DNA of 7,819 nucleotides from Gemmatimonadales bacterium UBA4456 (GTDB lineage Bacteria > Gemmatimonadota > Gemmatimonadetes > Longimicrobiales > Gaopeijiaceae), in NCBI GenBank assembly GCA_002390225.1, contig DGOW01000094.1, positions 1-7,819 on the forward strand, written 5' to 3'. Each line of letters opens with the position of its first letter. Position 1 is the stretch's first letter. A model generated the notes under the pieces. The model was not told where the DNA came from. It searched no databases and saw nothing but the letters and a program-made list of their open reading frames with translations. Positions 6,487-7,819 of the stretch are shown here, piece after piece. The position numbers were made by a program, and so were the translations under genes.

Positions 6487-7819
6487 ATGGTGAAGAGGAA
6501 ATCGAATGCGTTTGTCTGGGCGCTACTGATCTCGGTCACGGCGTGCGAGCAGGTGGAACAGGTGCAGGACCGATTTCGGGACCTAACGCCGTACGAGGCG
6601 TATCAGGAAGGGCTGTCGGACGCCGGCCTTGCCGAGACGGCGCTCGGCCAAGACTGGCTCGCTGCCGGCAGGACCGCGGTAGCCGCCGCGGCACCTGTGT
6701 CGCTCCCCTTCGAGGAAGAAGGCTTCATCACCCCGGAGGATCCGGGCGCAATGGCCTACAGGGTCACGATCGGCCGTGGACAGAAGCTCACCGCCGAGAT
6801 CACGCTGCAAAGCGAAGACGACGCGCGGGTCTTCGTGGACTTCTTCCGTGTCCCGTCGTCACCGGACGCCCCGCCCCGCCCTGTCATCTCGTCCGACTCG
6901 GTGCCTGGTGCGTTCGTGCATGAGCCGTTGCGCGGTGGCGAGTACATTCTGCGATTACAACCCGAGTTGCTCCGTGGGGGACAGTACCGGGTCACCCTGT
7001 ATCTCGACGCGCAGCTAGCCTTTCCGGTCGAAGGACACAGCATGCGCTCCGCACAAAGTCTCTGGGGCGTGGACCGCGACGGGGGGCGTCGATCACACGA
7101 AGGCGTGGACATCTTCGCGCGACGCGGCACCCCCGTGCTGGCGACCTCGGCGGGCGTGGTCAATCGCGTGAACGTCACCAATCTCGGCGGCAAGGTGGTC
7201 TGGCTCCGCGATCCGGTCCGCAACGCGAACATCTATTTCGCCCATCTGGACAGTCAGTATGTCCAGAATGGAGACCGCGTACAGGTCGGCGACACCATCG
7301 GCTTCGTCGGCAACACGGGGAACGCACGTACGACCCCGCCGCACCTGCACTTTGGAGTCTACCGACGCGGTCAGGGTGCTGTGAATCCAGCGCCATTCAT
7401 CAGGCGGCCTGCAGGAGAGCTGGCAGAACTCACTGTTGACCTGAACCACCTGGGTGGCACGCTACGCCTGCGAAATGACGGCACTCGTCTTCGCTCCGCT
7501 CCTGGTCTGCGCTCGCCGGTCATCCGGCAACTCTCCGAGCACACGCTCCTGCGCGTCCTCGGGGGATCCGGTGACTACTACCGAGTGCGTCTCCCGGACG
7601 GTATCCAGGGATATATCGCCGCGCGACTGACGGAGGATGCGAGCCAGCCCCTCGGACAGCAGGCCATCGTGGCGGGAGCCGAGACCGTGCGAGCTGCTCC
7701 GACACCAGGCGCGCCTGCCGTGGCACGCCTGAATCAGGGAACCCAGGTGCCGATCCTGGGGCGCTTCGATGGGTTCATCTACGTGGTTGGCCCAGACGGA
7801 AGTCCGGGTTGGGTCGAAG
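6487..7819 (+). CDS. M23 (LytM-type) metallopeptidase lipoprotein with SH3b-like domains (3' end beyond window)
   Basis: This is a predicted zinc endopeptidase that cleaves peptidoglycan cross-bridges or stems, anchored in the envelope by lipid. The 444 visible residues begin with a basic, hydrophobic signal ending in the lipobox VTAC, so Cys20 is the likely lipidated residue. Residues about 80-175 look like a beta-sandwich of PPC-like type (weak inference). The M23 core spans about 190-305: Zn ligands His204 and Asp208 (SHEGVD) and His288, and catalytic His253 (YFAHL) and His286 (PHLHFG). All are present, so it should be active rather than a degenerate NlpD/EnvC-type activator. Two SH3b-like repeats follow, at about 322-383 and from 391 to the edge. 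The start is ATG 6487, with AGG 7 nt upstream; an in-frame GTG at 6481 is an alternative. No stop is reached, so the true length is unknown. Confidence 0.92.
   Translation, partial: MVKRKSNAFVWALLISVTACEQVEQVQDRFRDLTPYEAYQEGLSDAGLAETALGQDWLAAGRTAVAAAAPVSLPFEEEGFITPEDPGAMAYRVTIGRGQKLTAEITLQSEDDARVFVDFFRVPSSPDAPPRPVISSDSVPGAFVHEPLRGGEYILRLQPELLRGGQYRVTLYLDAQLAFPVEGHSMRSAQSLWGVDRDGGRRSHEGVDIFARRGTPVLATSAGVVNRVNVTNLGGKVVWLRDPVRNANIYFAHLDSQYVQNGDRVQVGDTIGFVGNTGNARTTPPHLHFGVYRRGQGAVNPAPFIRRPAGELAELTVDLNHLGGTLRLRNDGTRLRSAPGLRSPVIRQLSEHTLLRVLGGSGDYYRVRLPDGIQGYIAARLTEDASQPLGQQAIVAGAETVRAAPTPGAPAVARLNQGTQVPILGRFDGFIYVVGPDGSPGWVE

Noticed and set aside
6756..7449. Minus-strand open frames opposite the M23 lipoprotein gene
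   Set aside because: They overlap the peptidase coding region, have no recognisable motifs, and mirror its codon structure.
1..7819. A novel system such as a defence island, mobile element, CRISPR array or secretion cluster
   Set aside because: All genes but DUF512, the short MerR protein and the cut membrane gene belong to well-known housekeeping or cell-wall families. No transposase, integrase, repeat array, tRNA or attachment-like repeat was found.

Overview
The window is a compact piece of a high-GC (roughly 60%) bacterial chromosome. It holds eight tightly packed genes on the minus strand and one gene diverging on the plus strand. The cell plan appears to be Gram-negative: it has a lipoprotein cell-wall hydrolase and an acyl-phosphate (PlsY) phospholipid pathway. 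The gene order, and a MerR-type regulator sitting beside surE, suggest a Gemmatimonadota-like or related lineage. This taxonomic call is an inference from gene content only and was not tested.

Minus-strand block, in transcription order from about 6223 down to 1: a PDZ/DUF512 radical-SAM-like protein, der (ribosome-assembly GTPase), plsY (acyl-phosphate:glycerol-3-phosphate acyltransferase), gpsA (glycerol-3-phosphate dehydrogenase), a small MerR-family regulator, surE (nucleotide phosphatase), pcm (protein L-isoaspartate methyltransferase), and the first 37 codons of a probable YqaA/DedA-type membrane protein cut by the window edge. Junctions are overlaps or gaps of at most 25 nt: a 4-nt GTGA overlap at DUF512-der, 1 nt between der and plsY, an 8-nt overlap at plsY-gpsA, 25 nt between gpsA and merR, 2 nt between merR and surE, a 19-nt overlap at surE-pcm, and 13 nt between pcm and the last gene. 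No terminator or internal promoter is evident, so a single polycistronic unit is likely. GpsA makes sn-glycerol 3-phosphate and PlsY acylates it, so the middle of the operon is the entry to phospholipid synthesis. SurE and Pcm form the stress-survival and repair pair seen together in many bacteria.

Plus strand: after a 263-nt divergent intergenic region (6224-6486), a lipoprotein M23 (LytM-type) metallopeptidase with C-terminal SH3b-like domains begins at 6487 and runs off the right edge.

The most notable point is start-codon usage. Six of eight minus-strand genes appear to use GTG, TTG or CTG. surE seems to start at a CTG with a well-placed GGAG; without it the protein would lose its metal-binding NDDG motif. 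A nine-codon mini-ORF with a good ribosome binding site ends just before the peptidase gene. I see no mobile element, CRISPR array, phage gene, tRNA or rRNA, and no evidence of a novel defence or biosynthetic system. This is mainly a conserved housekeeping locus.
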